Source of the DNA: a bacterium
Lineage (GTDB): Bacteria; Patescibacteriota; Patescibacteriia; CAIQCM01
Assembly (NCBI GenBank): GCA_023246535.1
Contig: JAHFIF010000032.1
Location: 1 to 10,618, forward strand
Length of the DNA: 10,618 nt
Direction: 5' to 3'
In this document: in pieces, positions 4,783 through 10,618 of the stretch
How the letters are laid out: every line of letters starts with the position of its first letter
Numbering within the stretch: position 1 is the first letter of the stretch
Notes under the pieces: model-generated
The model's database searches: none
Seen by the model: only the letters and a program-made list of their open reading frames with translations
Told to the model about the DNA's origin: nothing
Position numbers and translations under genes: made by a program

Positions 4783-4848
4783 TGCCGCGTTGTCGGGCGG
4801 CAGTCCGCCCGAAACGCACGCACCTTTAATCGACAGGAGGCTACGGAC

Positions 4849-5853
4849 ATGGCAGCGACTAGTTTCAACGATAAGGTCAAAGAGATCCTCGAGGGTCTTG
4901 GCGACGACGATGATTTTGTCGAAGCGGTAAAGGCCGAGATCAACTACGGCGAGATCGTCGCCGAGGCGATGCAGGATGACAGGCTCAAACGCGTCCTGAA
5001 AGAGGCGGCGATCAAGGCGGTTAAGGACTTGATCGAGGACGAAAACGACGACTCGCTCACGGACGCCGTCAGGGACAAGGTCGACTTTGGGGAGCTGGTG
5101 GCGGAAGCGCTAAAGGACGAGGAGTTGCACGGCATTCTGGTGCAAGCGGTCGTCGATGAAATCAAAGAGGCCATCGACGAGGGGGACAACTGGTTCTCCG
5201 AAGCGCTTTCCGAAGCCGTGCAGGAAGAGGTCGACGTCAAAAAAATGGTCGCGAAGGGTTTTAAAGAAGACGGCGACCTGCGCAAGAAGGTGCTCGATCA
5301 AATCCTTGAAAAGCTCGTCGACTATATCGACGAGCTCGAGGTCGACAATGATGACGTCGCCGAAGCCGTTGATTTCAAGGCGCAGGCGAAAGCCCTGATC
5401 GAAGCGCGCGACCCCGAATTGATGAAAGCCATCACCGACCTCTTGATCAAAGACGTCGACAGCTGGGACGGTCTTAACGACGACCAGCGCGCGTCGATTT
5501 GGGAGGGGTTGGGGGTTGCCGGGTTGGTGAACGGTTTTCTTGAAGATTCCAAGTTGCGAACGAAGTTGGATAAGAAACTTCGCGACTTGGTGGAAAGCGG
5601 CATCGGACAGATCGGGAAGGGACAGACCGACAGCATCGTCCAAACGATCCTAGCCGCGCCGACCTTCCAAGGAGCCGTCGATCGCGTGATCAGCGACATG
5701 AACAGCCTGGGGCGGATGCAGGACTTTGCCAAGGGGGTCGTCGAACGGGCGCTGCGCGAAAGTCCGCAGTTCCAAGAAATGGTCCTCGACAAGGTCAAAG
5801 AAGCCATGGCCGCCAAGGTCGCCGACTCCGTAGTTCGCGGCGCCTTCGGCTGA
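4849..5853 (+). CDS. acidic alpha-helical repeat protein (334 aa)
   Basis: I do not recognise a family. The protein is strongly acidic and nearly all helix-forming, with no signal peptide, membrane segment or cysteine, so it is probably cytoplasmic. About five units of 45-50 residues can be seen at roughly 32-78, 79-128, 129-174, 175-221 and 222-270. Each starts near (D/N)(F/Y)G-x-(L/I)VAEA or a variant (DVKKMVAKGF, DFKAQAKALI, GVAGLVNGFL), followed by an acidic D/E turn, (E/K)L-x-x-hydrophobic-L and a long charged helix. The first two match best and later ones decay. The C-terminus (270-334) is a less regular pair of helices. The start is secured by AGGAGG. Such regular helical repeats often form elongated scaffolds or binding surfaces; acidity could mean binding to a basic protein or cations, both guesses. 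Single-gene unit with a terminator after the stop. Confidence 0.85.
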   Translation: MAATSFNDKVKEILEGLGDDDDFVEAVKAEINYGEIVAEAMQDDRLKRVLKEAAIKAVKDLIEDENDDSLTDAVRDKVDFGELVAEALKDEELHGILVQAVVDEIKEAIDEGDNWFSEALSEAVQEEVDVKKMVAKGFKEDGDLRKKVLDQILEKLVDYIDELEVDNDDVAEAVDFKAQAKALIEARDPELMKAITDLLIKDVDSWDGLNDDQRASIWEGLGVAGLVNGFLEDSKLRTKLDKKLRDLVESGIGQIGKGQTDSIVQTILAAPTFQGAVDRVISDMNSLGRMQDFAKGVVERALRESPQFQEMVLDKVKEAMAAKVADSVVRGAFG

Positions 5854-5879
5854 GAGACATAACCGCCATCAGCATGCCC

Positions 5880-5912
5880 GTCCGCAAGCGCCAAGCGCCT
5901 GCGGACTTTTTA
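5880..5912 (+). terminator. intrinsic terminator of the acidic repeat gene
   Basis: GTCCGCA-A-GCG (5880-5890) pairs with CGC-C-TGCGGAC (5896-5906) with one mismatch, followed by five T (5907-5911). Confidence 0.88.
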
Positions 5913-5943
5913 ATTCTAAATGATACCGGCCAGGGCGTCAGTC

Positions 5944-5972
5944 TTGACTTTTTGCAAAAAATATGGCATTAT
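5944..5972 (+). promoter_or_regulatory. promoter of the 265-aa gene
   Basis: A -35 TTGACT (5944-5949), a 17-bp spacer and a -10 CATTAT (5967-5972). Start near 5979. The in-frame ATG at 5963 lies between the two hexamers and so cannot be the gene start. Confidence 0.55.
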
Positions 5973-6022
5973 ACGCGGCCGACCAAAATTGGCGGCATAA
6001 TGAAAATGGAAAGGATAGGACC

Positions 6023-6820
6023 ATGACAACAGCGCAAGAAACTGTGGTAAAACCCGATCTGACCCCGCGCCCGCTTCATGTTGCAACCGACTTCGCCGAG
6101 TGGACGCGCGCTTGGAACGCGAGCACCGGACTGTCCGAAAAACTCGGGCTGCTGCACGACATTTTTGGCATCGCCGCTGGCACGGTTTCCGAAGAAGCCG
6201 TCCTGACGCTCATCGGCATCGCGGAAAGCAAAGAAGGATCCGACATGCCTTGGTGGGCGGCCGTCAGGATGAAGGCCGTGACCATGCTGGTGCGCCGCGT
6301 CCTCAAACCGTCTGCCTACGAAAAGACCGTTCCGGAAGACACGCGATTTCTTCGCAGCCATCCGCAACTGGTGGCGCGCATCGTCGGCCTCTTCGCGAAG
6401 CCGTTGCGTTTCAGCCCCGATGCCCGTTTTCCGTGGCGCGACGACGTCAGGGGATTCCTGATGTGGTGCAATACCAAGATGCGTCTTCTCTCGGGGGAAA
6501 ATTCTCCGGAAGCGCATGCCCTGAGCCGCGTTCAGGCTGACCTTTTCAAGGCCATGCTGCGTTTCCGCATCGACGACGTGGGAAGAAGCGAGGTCCGCGG
6601 CTTTGTCGGCAGTCCTGTTTGGATCACTGACGCGCGAACGGATCTGCTGGTCCTGAAACAAATCGTCGTCGAAGGTGATTCCGCTCTGGTCGGGAATGAC
6701 TGGCTGAAGGAAATGCTCGGAACCCAGCCCTTTGGCGACGGGCTCAAGCGAGCCGCCGCCCTTGCCTTCGCCCGCCTCAAAGGCGAGCTCGACGGGATGG
6801 GCATCCAAGTCTCCGTATAA
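6023..6820 (+). CDS. hypothetical protein (265 aa)
   Basis: No family recognised. A soluble, mixed but mostly helical protein without signal peptide or membrane helices. Visible features are a Pro-rich N-terminus (11-18), a Trp-rich helix start PWWAAVRMKAVTMLVRRVL (76-94), a basic FAKPLRFSPDARFPWRDDVRGFLMW stretch split around 124-148, and a hydrophobic end (IQVSV). One cysteine (149). The ATG at 6023 was chosen because it has purine-rich AAAGGATAGGA just upstream and because the longer frame would start inside the promoter. It is a single-gene unit with its own promoter and a strong terminator 28 bases after the stop, between the acidic repeat gene and ychF. Function is unknown; it may be lineage-specific. 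Confidence 0.8.
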   Translation: MTTAQETVVKPDLTPRPLHVATDFAEWTRAWNASTGLSEKLGLLHDIFGIAAGTVSEEAVLTLIGIAESKEGSDMPWWAAVRMKAVTMLVRRVLKPSAYEKTVPEDTRFLRSHPQLVARIVGLFAKPLRFSPDARFPWRDDVRGFLMWCNTKMRLLSGENSPEAHALSRVQADLFKAMLRFRIDDVGRSEVRGFVGSPVWITDARTDLLVLKQIVVEGDSALVGNDWLKEMLGTQPFGDGLKRAAALAFARLKGELDGMGIQVSV

Positions 6821-6847
6821 CGTCTAACGTCCGAAAACGTCGTTTCG

Positions 6848-6881
6848 CTCCGGCTGGCCTCGCGCCCGCCGGAGTTTTTTT
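6848..6881 (+). terminator. intrinsic terminator of the 265-aa gene
   Basis: CTCCGGC-T-GGC (6848-6858) pairs with GCC-C-GCCGGAG (6864-6874), followed by seven T (6875-6881). Confidence 0.92.
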
Positions 6882-6902
6882 ATCGACAAGCCGCGCCCGC
6901 CG

Positions 6903-6931
6903 TTTACAGAATCGGTTTGTCGCGATAGGGT
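6903..6931 (+). promoter_or_regulatory. possible ychF promoter
   Basis: A -35 TTTACA (6903-6908), 17-bp spacer and weak -10 TAGGGT (6926-6931). Start near 6938, leader about 50 nt. No better pair is seen between the terminator and the gene. Confidence 0.3.
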
Positions 6932-6956
6932 ACGTATATCGTCGTCGGAATTCGAC

Positions 6957-6977
6957 ATTAGTCATTAGATATTAGAC
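6957..6977 (+). repeat. ATTAG heptad array (3 units)
   Basis: ATTAGTC, ATTAGAT and ATTAGAC stand in tandem (6957-6977), with TTAG at 6958, 6965 and 6972, an exact 7-bp period. It ends 11 bp before the ychF ATG. Same core and period as the array at 4686-4710, but in the opposite orientation relative to the gene it precedes. Confidence 0.75.
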
Positions 6978-6988
6978 ATTCAGTAAAT

Positions 6989-8065
6989 ATGTCACTTCAG
7001 ATCGGCATCGTCGGCTTGCCCAACGTCGGCAAATCAACGCTCTTCACGGCTTTAACCCGCAAGCAGGTGCTAGCGGCCAATTATCCGTTTGCGACCATCG
7101 ACCCCAACGTCGGGGTGGTTGAGGTGCCCGACGAGCGGTTGGCGCAGCTTACCGAAAAATCGCATTCCAAGAAAACGATCCACGCGACCGTTGAGTTTTT
7201 GGACATTGCCGGCTTGGTGCGCGGCGCCTCCAAGGGGGAGGGGCTGGGCAACAAATTTCTCGCCAACATCCGCGAGACGCAGGCCATTGCCATGGTCGTG
7301 CGCGCTTTTAAGGATCCGAACATCATTCACGTCGCCAACCGCATCGATCCCAAGGACGACGTCGAAGTGATCATGACCGAGCTCGAGATCGTCGACCTGG
7401 AATCGGTGACGCGCAAACTGGATTCGCTCAAGAGCAAGCTGCGCGCCGGCACTTCCCGCGAATTGGAGATTGAAATCGCGCTCTTGGAGAAATTGCATGC
7501 GGCGCTTTCCGACGGCAAGCCGGCGCGTTCCGTTGAAGTGACCGACGATGAAAAGCCGTTCCTCAAAGCGGCCCAGCTTTTGACCGCCAAGCCCATTCTC
7601 TACATCATCAATTGCGATGAGGACCAAATTGCCGACGGCTCTTGGAATGACGGCGTCGAACACCTGGCGCCGCGCATCCCGGTTTGCGCCAAGCTGGAAT
7701 CGGAACTTTCCGAACTGACGCCGGACGAAGCCAAAACCATGCTCGCCGACCTCGGCATGAAAGAAAGCGGCCTCGACCAGTTGATCCGCGTCGGTTACGA
7801 CACGCTCGGGCTCATGACCTTTCTCACCACCGGCGAGGACGAAACGCGCGCCTGGACGGTTAGGAAGGGCGCCAAAGCCCCGGAGGCCGCCGGCGTCATC
7901 CATACCGATTTCGAGAAAGCCTTTATCCGCGCCGAGGTCATCAACTATAAGGATTTCTTGCAGTACGGCGAAGCCGGCTGCCGCGACAAGGGCCTGCTGC
8001 GCACCGAGGGCAAGGACTACGTCATGAAAGAAGGCGACATTTGCAACTTTAAGGTCGGAGTTTAA
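6989..8065 (+). CDS. ychF: ribosome-associated ATPase/GTPase YchF (OLA1 family)
   Basis: A universally conserved Obg-family P-loop NTPase that prefers ATP, binds the ribosome and is linked to stress responses. The 358-aa length fits the family (E. coli 363). Visible motifs: G1 GLPNVGKST (9-17), switch-I region NYPFATIDPNVG (31-42), G3/switch II DIAGLVRGASKGEGLGN (72-88) with Leu in place of the catalytic Gln as in the HAS-type NTPases, and the non-canonical G4 position INCDED (207-212) instead of NKxD. A helical insert lies near 135-200. The C-terminal TGS domain runs from about 275 to 358, with FLTTGEDETRAWTVRKG, AAGVIHTDFEKAFIRAEV and the ending GDICNFKVGV. Residue 35, the redox-sensitive Cys of E. 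coli YchF, is Ala here, as in other bacteria. No Shine-Dalgarno; the ATG directly follows the ATTAG array. Own terminator. Confidence 0.97.
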   Translation: MSLQIGIVGLPNVGKSTLFTALTRKQVLAANYPFATIDPNVGVVEVPDERLAQLTEKSHSKKTIHATVEFLDIAGLVRGASKGEGLGNKFLANIRETQAIAMVVRAFKDPNIIHVANRIDPKDDVEVIMTELEIVDLESVTRKLDSLKSKLRAGTSRELEIEIALLEKLHAALSDGKPARSVEVTDDEKPFLKAAQLLTAKPILYIINCDEDQIADGSWNDGVEHLAPRIPVCAKLESELSELTPDEAKTMLADLGMKESGLDQLIRVGYDTLGLMTFLTTGEDETRAWTVRKGAKAPEAAGVIHTDFEKAFIRAEVINYKDFLQYGEAGCRDKGLLRTEGKDYVMKEGDICNFKVGV

Positions 8066-8068
8066 AAG

Positions 8069-8098
8069 AAAGCGCCCCGATGAAATTGGGGCGCTTTT
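8069..8098 (+). terminator. ychF intrinsic terminator
   Basis: AAAGCGCCCC (8069-8078) pairs with GGGGCGCTTT (8088-8097), followed by T and AATT. A-rich DNA before it also lets it act weakly on the reverse strand. Confidence 0.88.
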
Positions 8099-8110
8099 AA
8101 TTACGGTTAA

Positions 8111-8145
8111 AAAAGAGAGGCTCCCTCGGGGGAGCCTCATTTTTG
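8111..8145 (-). terminator. terminator of the 158-aa gene (bidirectional)
   Basis: GAGGCTCCC (8117-8125) pairs with GGGAGCCTC (8130-8138). On the reverse strand it is followed by TC and six T (to 8109), ending the 8151 gene; on the forward strand by ATTTTT, backing up the ychF terminator. Confidence 0.88.
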
Positions 8146-8150
8146 CGCGG

Positions 8151-8627
8151 TCAATCGGAGCGCCGCCGCGTCATGTCGACGTCGGCATAGCGAAAGTTCA
8201 CGACGGTAATTTCGGTGTTTTGATCGTGAACCACGGGCGCCGGCGTTTCGTCGTCGCGGGGCGCCAGGGCGCGCGGGTCGCGGCGTTTGTAAACGACAAG
8301 CTTTTTGCCGTTAACGACCTCGCGTCGCACTTCTTTAAGGACCGTGCCGCTGCCGGCGAGTGCGCGGTTGATTCGCGCGATCATTTTTTTGGCGCCGGTT
8401 TCGTCCAGGCCGCGGATCAGTTTGCCGGTCGTCTCACGATGCTGCGTTCCGTCGCCGGATTCGGAGGCGACGCGAATTTCCGCCCTCCGTCTTTCGCCGT
8501 TCGGCATGAGCGCGACGAAAGACAAATATCGGTCGGTCAGGCCAATTTCCGCCTTGATCAAATGCTTGAGTTCATCCGCTCGGACAAAGGCCACCTTGAC
8601 GGCGTGCCATGTGTTTCCGTTGCCCAT
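8151..8627 (-). CDS. hypothetical protein (158 aa)
   Basis: No family recognised. The N-terminal half looks alpha/beta (WHAVKVAFVRADELKHLIKAEIGL, about 7-30, then RYLSFVALMPNGERRRAEIRVAS). A helix 77-90 (GAKKMIARINRAL) leads to two strands (LKEVRREVV, KKLVVYKRR). Then comes a Pro- and acid-rich linker (118-137) and a final strand (EITVVNFRY) before a basic RRR tail. No cysteine, no membrane helix; likely cytoplasmic. The frame stays open upstream to 8978, but the ATG at 8625-8627 has AGGAGGG 7 nt before it and the upstream part spans promoter, leader hairpin and the neighbour's terminator. It converges with ychF, has its own promoter and terminator, and has a leader of about 84 nt. Function unknown. 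Confidence 0.82.
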   Translation of the reverse strand: MGNGNTWHAVKVAFVRADELKHLIKAEIGLTDRYLSFVALMPNGERRRAEIRVASESGDGTQHRETTGKLIRGLDETGAKKMIARINRALAGSGTVLKEVRREVVNGKKLVVYKRRDPRALAPRDDETPAPVVHDQNTEITVVNFRYADVDMTRRRSD

Positions 8628-8659
8628 GTTCCTACCCTCCTGTGCGTCATCTGGCCAAA

Positions 8660-8675
8660 GACCCGAGCCCGGGTC
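8660..8675 (-). promoter_or_regulatory. leader hairpin, possible attenuator-like element
   Basis: GACCCG-AGCC-CGGGTC forms a 6-bp stem with 4-nt loop within the leader of the 8151-8627 gene. On the reverse strand only TTT follows, so any termination would be weak. Its stem is identical to that of the terminator at 8800-8815. Confidence 0.4.
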
Positions 8676-8717
8676 CGATGAGGATTGTATTAATGATTGT
8701 TTGAAGAACGATGAATA

Positions 8718-8746
8718 ACCATAGACCAAAACGCCAAAATGGTCAA
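8718..8746 (-). promoter_or_regulatory. promoter of the 158-aa gene
   Basis: On the reverse strand a -35 TTGACC (8746-8741), a 17-bp spacer and a -10 TATGGT (8723-8718); start near 8711. A second -10-like TACAAT (8689-8684) lies downstream but has no -35. Confidence 0.55.
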
Positions 8747-8793
8747 TTGACGGCGGTCTTTTCACGCCGGAGCGGCGCCAATCGTTTTTTAAG

Positions 8794-8815
8794 AAAAAAG
8801 ACCCGCGTTCGGGTC
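8794..8815 (-). terminator. terminator of the 168-aa gene
   Basis: GACCCG (8800-8805) pairs with CGGGTC (8810-8815) around CGTT. On the reverse strand six T follow (8799-8794). It lies 28 bases beyond the stop of the 8843-9349 gene. Confidence 0.85.
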
Positions 8816-8842
8816 CGGGAAGGTTTCGTTTTTTTGGTTCGT

Positions 8843-9349
8843 TCATGCCGAGCAGCGATACCGCCGGGCGCGGCTTGAACGCATGAGCATTTTGGTGAGG
8901 CCCAGCGGTGCAAATCGGCGATTGCGCCAATGGACGTGTTCGAATTCTTGTTCGTAACGGGCGACGCAGGTCGCGCACGAGGGGGAATAGTCGGCCATCA
9001 GTTCAAAGATCGGTCCGGTCGGGTATTCTTCGCAGGGCTGGCGGTTCAACAGTTCGTCGAGCGCGGCGGTTACGCGGTTCCAAAAGACCGCCAGCGTAAA
9101 GCAGGAGAGATATTTTTTTGTCAGCGTCTGGAATTGGTCGGGGCTCGCGAGAAAGCGCTCGGCCAGCGCTTCGGCCGCTTCTTCCCAAAAGCCTTCCATC
9201 TTTCCCCGTTGTTTCTTCGGCTCGTCCGGTTCGCGGTAGGCGTATGGCGAGTGCGCGGCGTAGGTCTTGATCGCAGCGGCAAAATCGACGCTCCTCACGT
9301 CGGAATTTTTCAGTCGTGATATGATAAGGGCTTTTTGTTCCGTATTCAC
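8843..9349 (-). CDS. hypothetical protein with possible Cys/His metal site (168 aa)
   Basis: No family recognised. Helical N-terminal part (1-31), then a charged linker EPDEPKKQRGK (40-50) and a helical core 51-103 (GFWEEAAEALAERFL; SCFTLAVFWNRVTAALDELL). The C-terminal part has C106, then SPSCATCVARYEQEFEHVHWR with C125-x2-C128 and H137/H139, which together could bind a zinc ion, followed by a basic tail (RSSRARRYR). The start is a GTG at 9347-9349 with AAGGAGG 5 nt upstream; no ATG fits better. The same frame remains open to 10600, but that extension is antisense to the 9485 gene. It is divergent from that gene, with back-to-back promoters in a 135-bp gap, which suggests joint control. Function unknown. 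Confidence 0.78.
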   Translation of the reverse strand: MNTEQKALIISRLKNSDVRSVDFAAAIKTYAAHSPYAYREPDEPKKQRGKMEGFWEEAAEALAERFLASPDQFQTLTKKYLSCFTLAVFWNRVTAALDELLNRQPCEEYPTGPIFELMADYSPSCATCVARYEQEFEHVHWRNRRFAPLGLTKMLMRSSRARRYRCSA

Positions 9350-9368
9350 GTCGCCTCCTTCTTTTCTC

Positions 9369-9397
9369 TCTTTATCAGCTCTTTTGCCCGGCGTCAA
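9369..9397 (-). promoter_or_regulatory. promoter of the 168-aa gene
   Basis: On the reverse strand a -35 TTGACG (9397-9392), a 17-bp spacer and a -10 TAAAGA (9374-9369). It is 3 bp from the -35 of the divergent promoter. Confidence 0.5.
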
Positions 9398-9400
9398 CCA

Positions 9401-9429
9401 TTGACAACGCGGCCAGCGCGCGTTAATCT
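9401..9429 (+). promoter_or_regulatory. promoter of the 364-aa gene
   Basis: A perfect -35 TTGACA (9401-9406), a 17-bp spacer and a weak -10 TAATCT (9424-9429). The start is near 9436, with a leader of about 49 nt ending in an AGGGGGAG Shine-Dalgarno just before the ATG. Confidence 0.45.
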
Positions 9430-9484
9430 TTCGCGAAGGTCTTGAACAACTAATCGCAACAATAACGGAAAAAGAGGGGGAGAA

Positions 9485-10579
9485 ATGAAAAGAACGCCGA
9501 TCAAGCCCGAAATGTTCGCCAAGAATTGGTTTCCGGCCAGCGATGATGCGGCTTGGAAGAAATGGGTCGATCTCAGAAAGCGTGAGCACCGCGACCTGGT
9601 TGAGCTCTTGTCGTCCAGCGTCGGATTGCGTTTCAAAGAGCGGGCGCTGTTCCTGCTGCTGGTGCCCGGTCCGGAATTCAATCCGCTTTACTGGCATGAC
9701 GAGCTTGGGAAGTTCTACGACCGCGCCCGTTTTCTGGAAACAATGCCGGACGAGCTCGCGGCGTTTGCCGTCAGGGTGATCGTCGGTTTCTGGGTCGCGC
9801 TTATTCCGCAGCACCAGCCGGCGCCGAAACACGCGGTCGCGGGCGGCGGCGGGGTGACGCTGCATATCGCCATTCCCGACAAATATCACCGGGCGCTGGA
9901 CGTTTACAATGACGGCATCCGGCAGCTGATCCCGCGCGTGCCGCCGGACATTGCCGAGGGGCTCTTCGCCATCTATTCTTTGAACGACATCTCGTCGTAT
10001 TGGAACATGGACGACGCGTCCGGATACAACCCGTTTCTGGCGCTGCTCTTCGACCCGAAGATCGCCGACGTCTGGAAGAAAAAAGCCGACGCCAAAATGC
10101 GGCAGATCATTCAAGACGAACGCGACGGCCGGTCGCGGCCGCGCGAGGATTGGGAAAATGCCATGGGCTGCTACGTGCGGGCCGTCAACATGTTCATCGC
10201 CGACGAACTGCCGTACGACCAGGCTTTGTTGATCGACCAGTTGCGGTATTTGACCGGCGATGCTTTTGCCGGTTTGCCGGTGATCGAATCCTGGCGCATC
10301 TTGCCGGTTCTCAAACGGCTTTCCGACCCCGGCGATCGTGATCTTTTGCGGCGCGTGATCAAGGCCGTTGTTTTGAGCAAGGAAGGCTTTGCTGTTTACA
10401 GCGACGACACGCGGCTGGCGGCGGAAGCCATGCTGCTCGTTATCGCCGAGGACGAGCCGGACGTTTCCGCCCGGATCATACTGGCCCTGGAAGCGGCCAG
10501 CCGGCGGCAAAAGGAAGACGAAACCAGATCGATGTCCGACGCGCGATCGGAGGCAGACGTTCTGGCACAAATGCACTAA
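9485..10579 (+). CDS. hypothetical protein (364 aa)
   Basis: No family recognised. A soluble, mostly helical protein. The N-terminal part has Trp-rich segments (KNWFP, AWKKWVDLRKREHRDLVELL, 13-42) and a hydrophobic stretch ALFLLLVPGPEF (54-65) that is too short and Pro-broken for a secure membrane helix. A second hydrophobic run (92-108) is followed by a glycine loop (120-123). The middle (150-235) is charged. The C-terminal helices (240-340) resemble helical repeats (LLIDQLRYL, ILPVLKRLS, LLRRVIKAVVL, AAEAMLLVIA, IILALEAASR), possibly HEAT-like. The tail is charged and probably disordered. The start has a strong Shine-Dalgarno; stop TAA at 10577-10579. No terminator is visible in the remaining 39 bases. 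It is divergent from the 168-aa gene. Function unknown. Confidence 0.82.
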   Translation: MKRTPIKPEMFAKNWFPASDDAAWKKWVDLRKREHRDLVELLSSSVGLRFKERALFLLLVPGPEFNPLYWHDELGKFYDRARFLETMPDELAAFAVRVIVGFWVALIPQHQPAPKHAVAGGGGVTLHIAIPDKYHRALDVYNDGIRQLIPRVPPDIAEGLFAIYSLNDISSYWNMDDASGYNPFLALLFDPKIADVWKKKADAKMRQIIQDERDGRSRPREDWENAMGCYVRAVNMFIADELPYDQALLIDQLRYLTGDAFAGLPVIESWRILPVLKRLSDPGDRDLLRRVIKAVVLSKEGFAVYSDDTRLAAEAMLLVIAEDEPDVSARIILALEAASRRQKEDETRSMSDARSEADVLAQMH

Positions 10580-10618
10580 TGCGAGCATCTTTGGCCGCAC
10601 CCTAACGACGACCGGGTC

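Noticed and set aside
6957..6977. Tandem repeat read as a CRISPR remnant
   Set aside because: The unit is only 7 bp, with no spacers and no cas genes nearby.
7070..8140. Reverse-strand 356-aa open frame
   Set aside because: Antisense to ychF, whose motifs are unmistakable, and it runs through the ychF terminator.
9350..10600. Long reverse-strand open frame continuing upstream of the 168-aa gene (585 aa in all)
   Set aside because: It is antisense to the 9485-10579 gene, which has a good ribosome binding site, and it crosses the divergent promoters; the GTG at 9349 with a strong SD is the real start. GC-rich codon use leaves antisense frames open.

Overview
The window looks like chromosomal DNA of an uncultivated bacterium, most likely of the Candidate Phyla Radiation (Patescibacteria, Parcubacteria-like). 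This is inference. It rests on many short single-gene units, several proteins of no recognised family, small Cys-rich membrane proteins, a YtxH-like protein, and several starts without a Shine-Dalgarno sequence next to others with a strong one. The DNA is GC-rich in genes and AT-rich at promoters. I see no tRNA, rRNA, CRISPR array, transposase or phage gene.

Layout. A reverse-strand 17-residue-repeat protein resembling the 4-fold beta flower fold (10-309) and a reverse-strand 66-aa basic protein (420-620) lie left of aspartate carbamoyltransferase pyrB (774-1769). Between 1770 and 3272 is an unusual small-gene region. It holds a 36-bp perfect palindrome, a 101-aa Cys-rich two-TM protein (1969-2274), a promoter-to-terminator unit with no clear gene that may be a small RNA or a mini-ORF mRNA (about 2370-2640), a perfect inverted repeat, an 84-aa Cys-rich two-TM protein paralogous to the first (2746-3000), and two long hairpins. 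A Ca2+/cation:H+ antiporter of the CAX type (3273-4319) follows and converges with a YtxH-like protein (4369-4680, reverse). Then come a highly acidic helical-repeat protein (4849-5853), an unrecognised 265-aa protein (6023-6820) and the universal ATPase YchF (6989-8065). The right end holds three unrecognised genes: 8151-8627 and 8843-9349 on the reverse strand, and 9485-10579 on the forward strand, divergent from 8843-9349.

Organisation. Almost every gene has its own predicted sigma70-type promoter and its own intrinsic terminator, so genes here are mostly transcribed singly. Divergent pairs at 620/774 and 9349/9485 have their -35 hexamers arranged as inverted repeats. The most interesting part is the pair of Cys-rich membrane paralogs. 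Each is preceded by inverted repeats built from CGAGG/CCTCG half-sites, they flank an orphan transcript, and a cation antiporter follows them. That layout is compatible with a small metal- or redox-linked membrane module, but function is not shown by the sequence.
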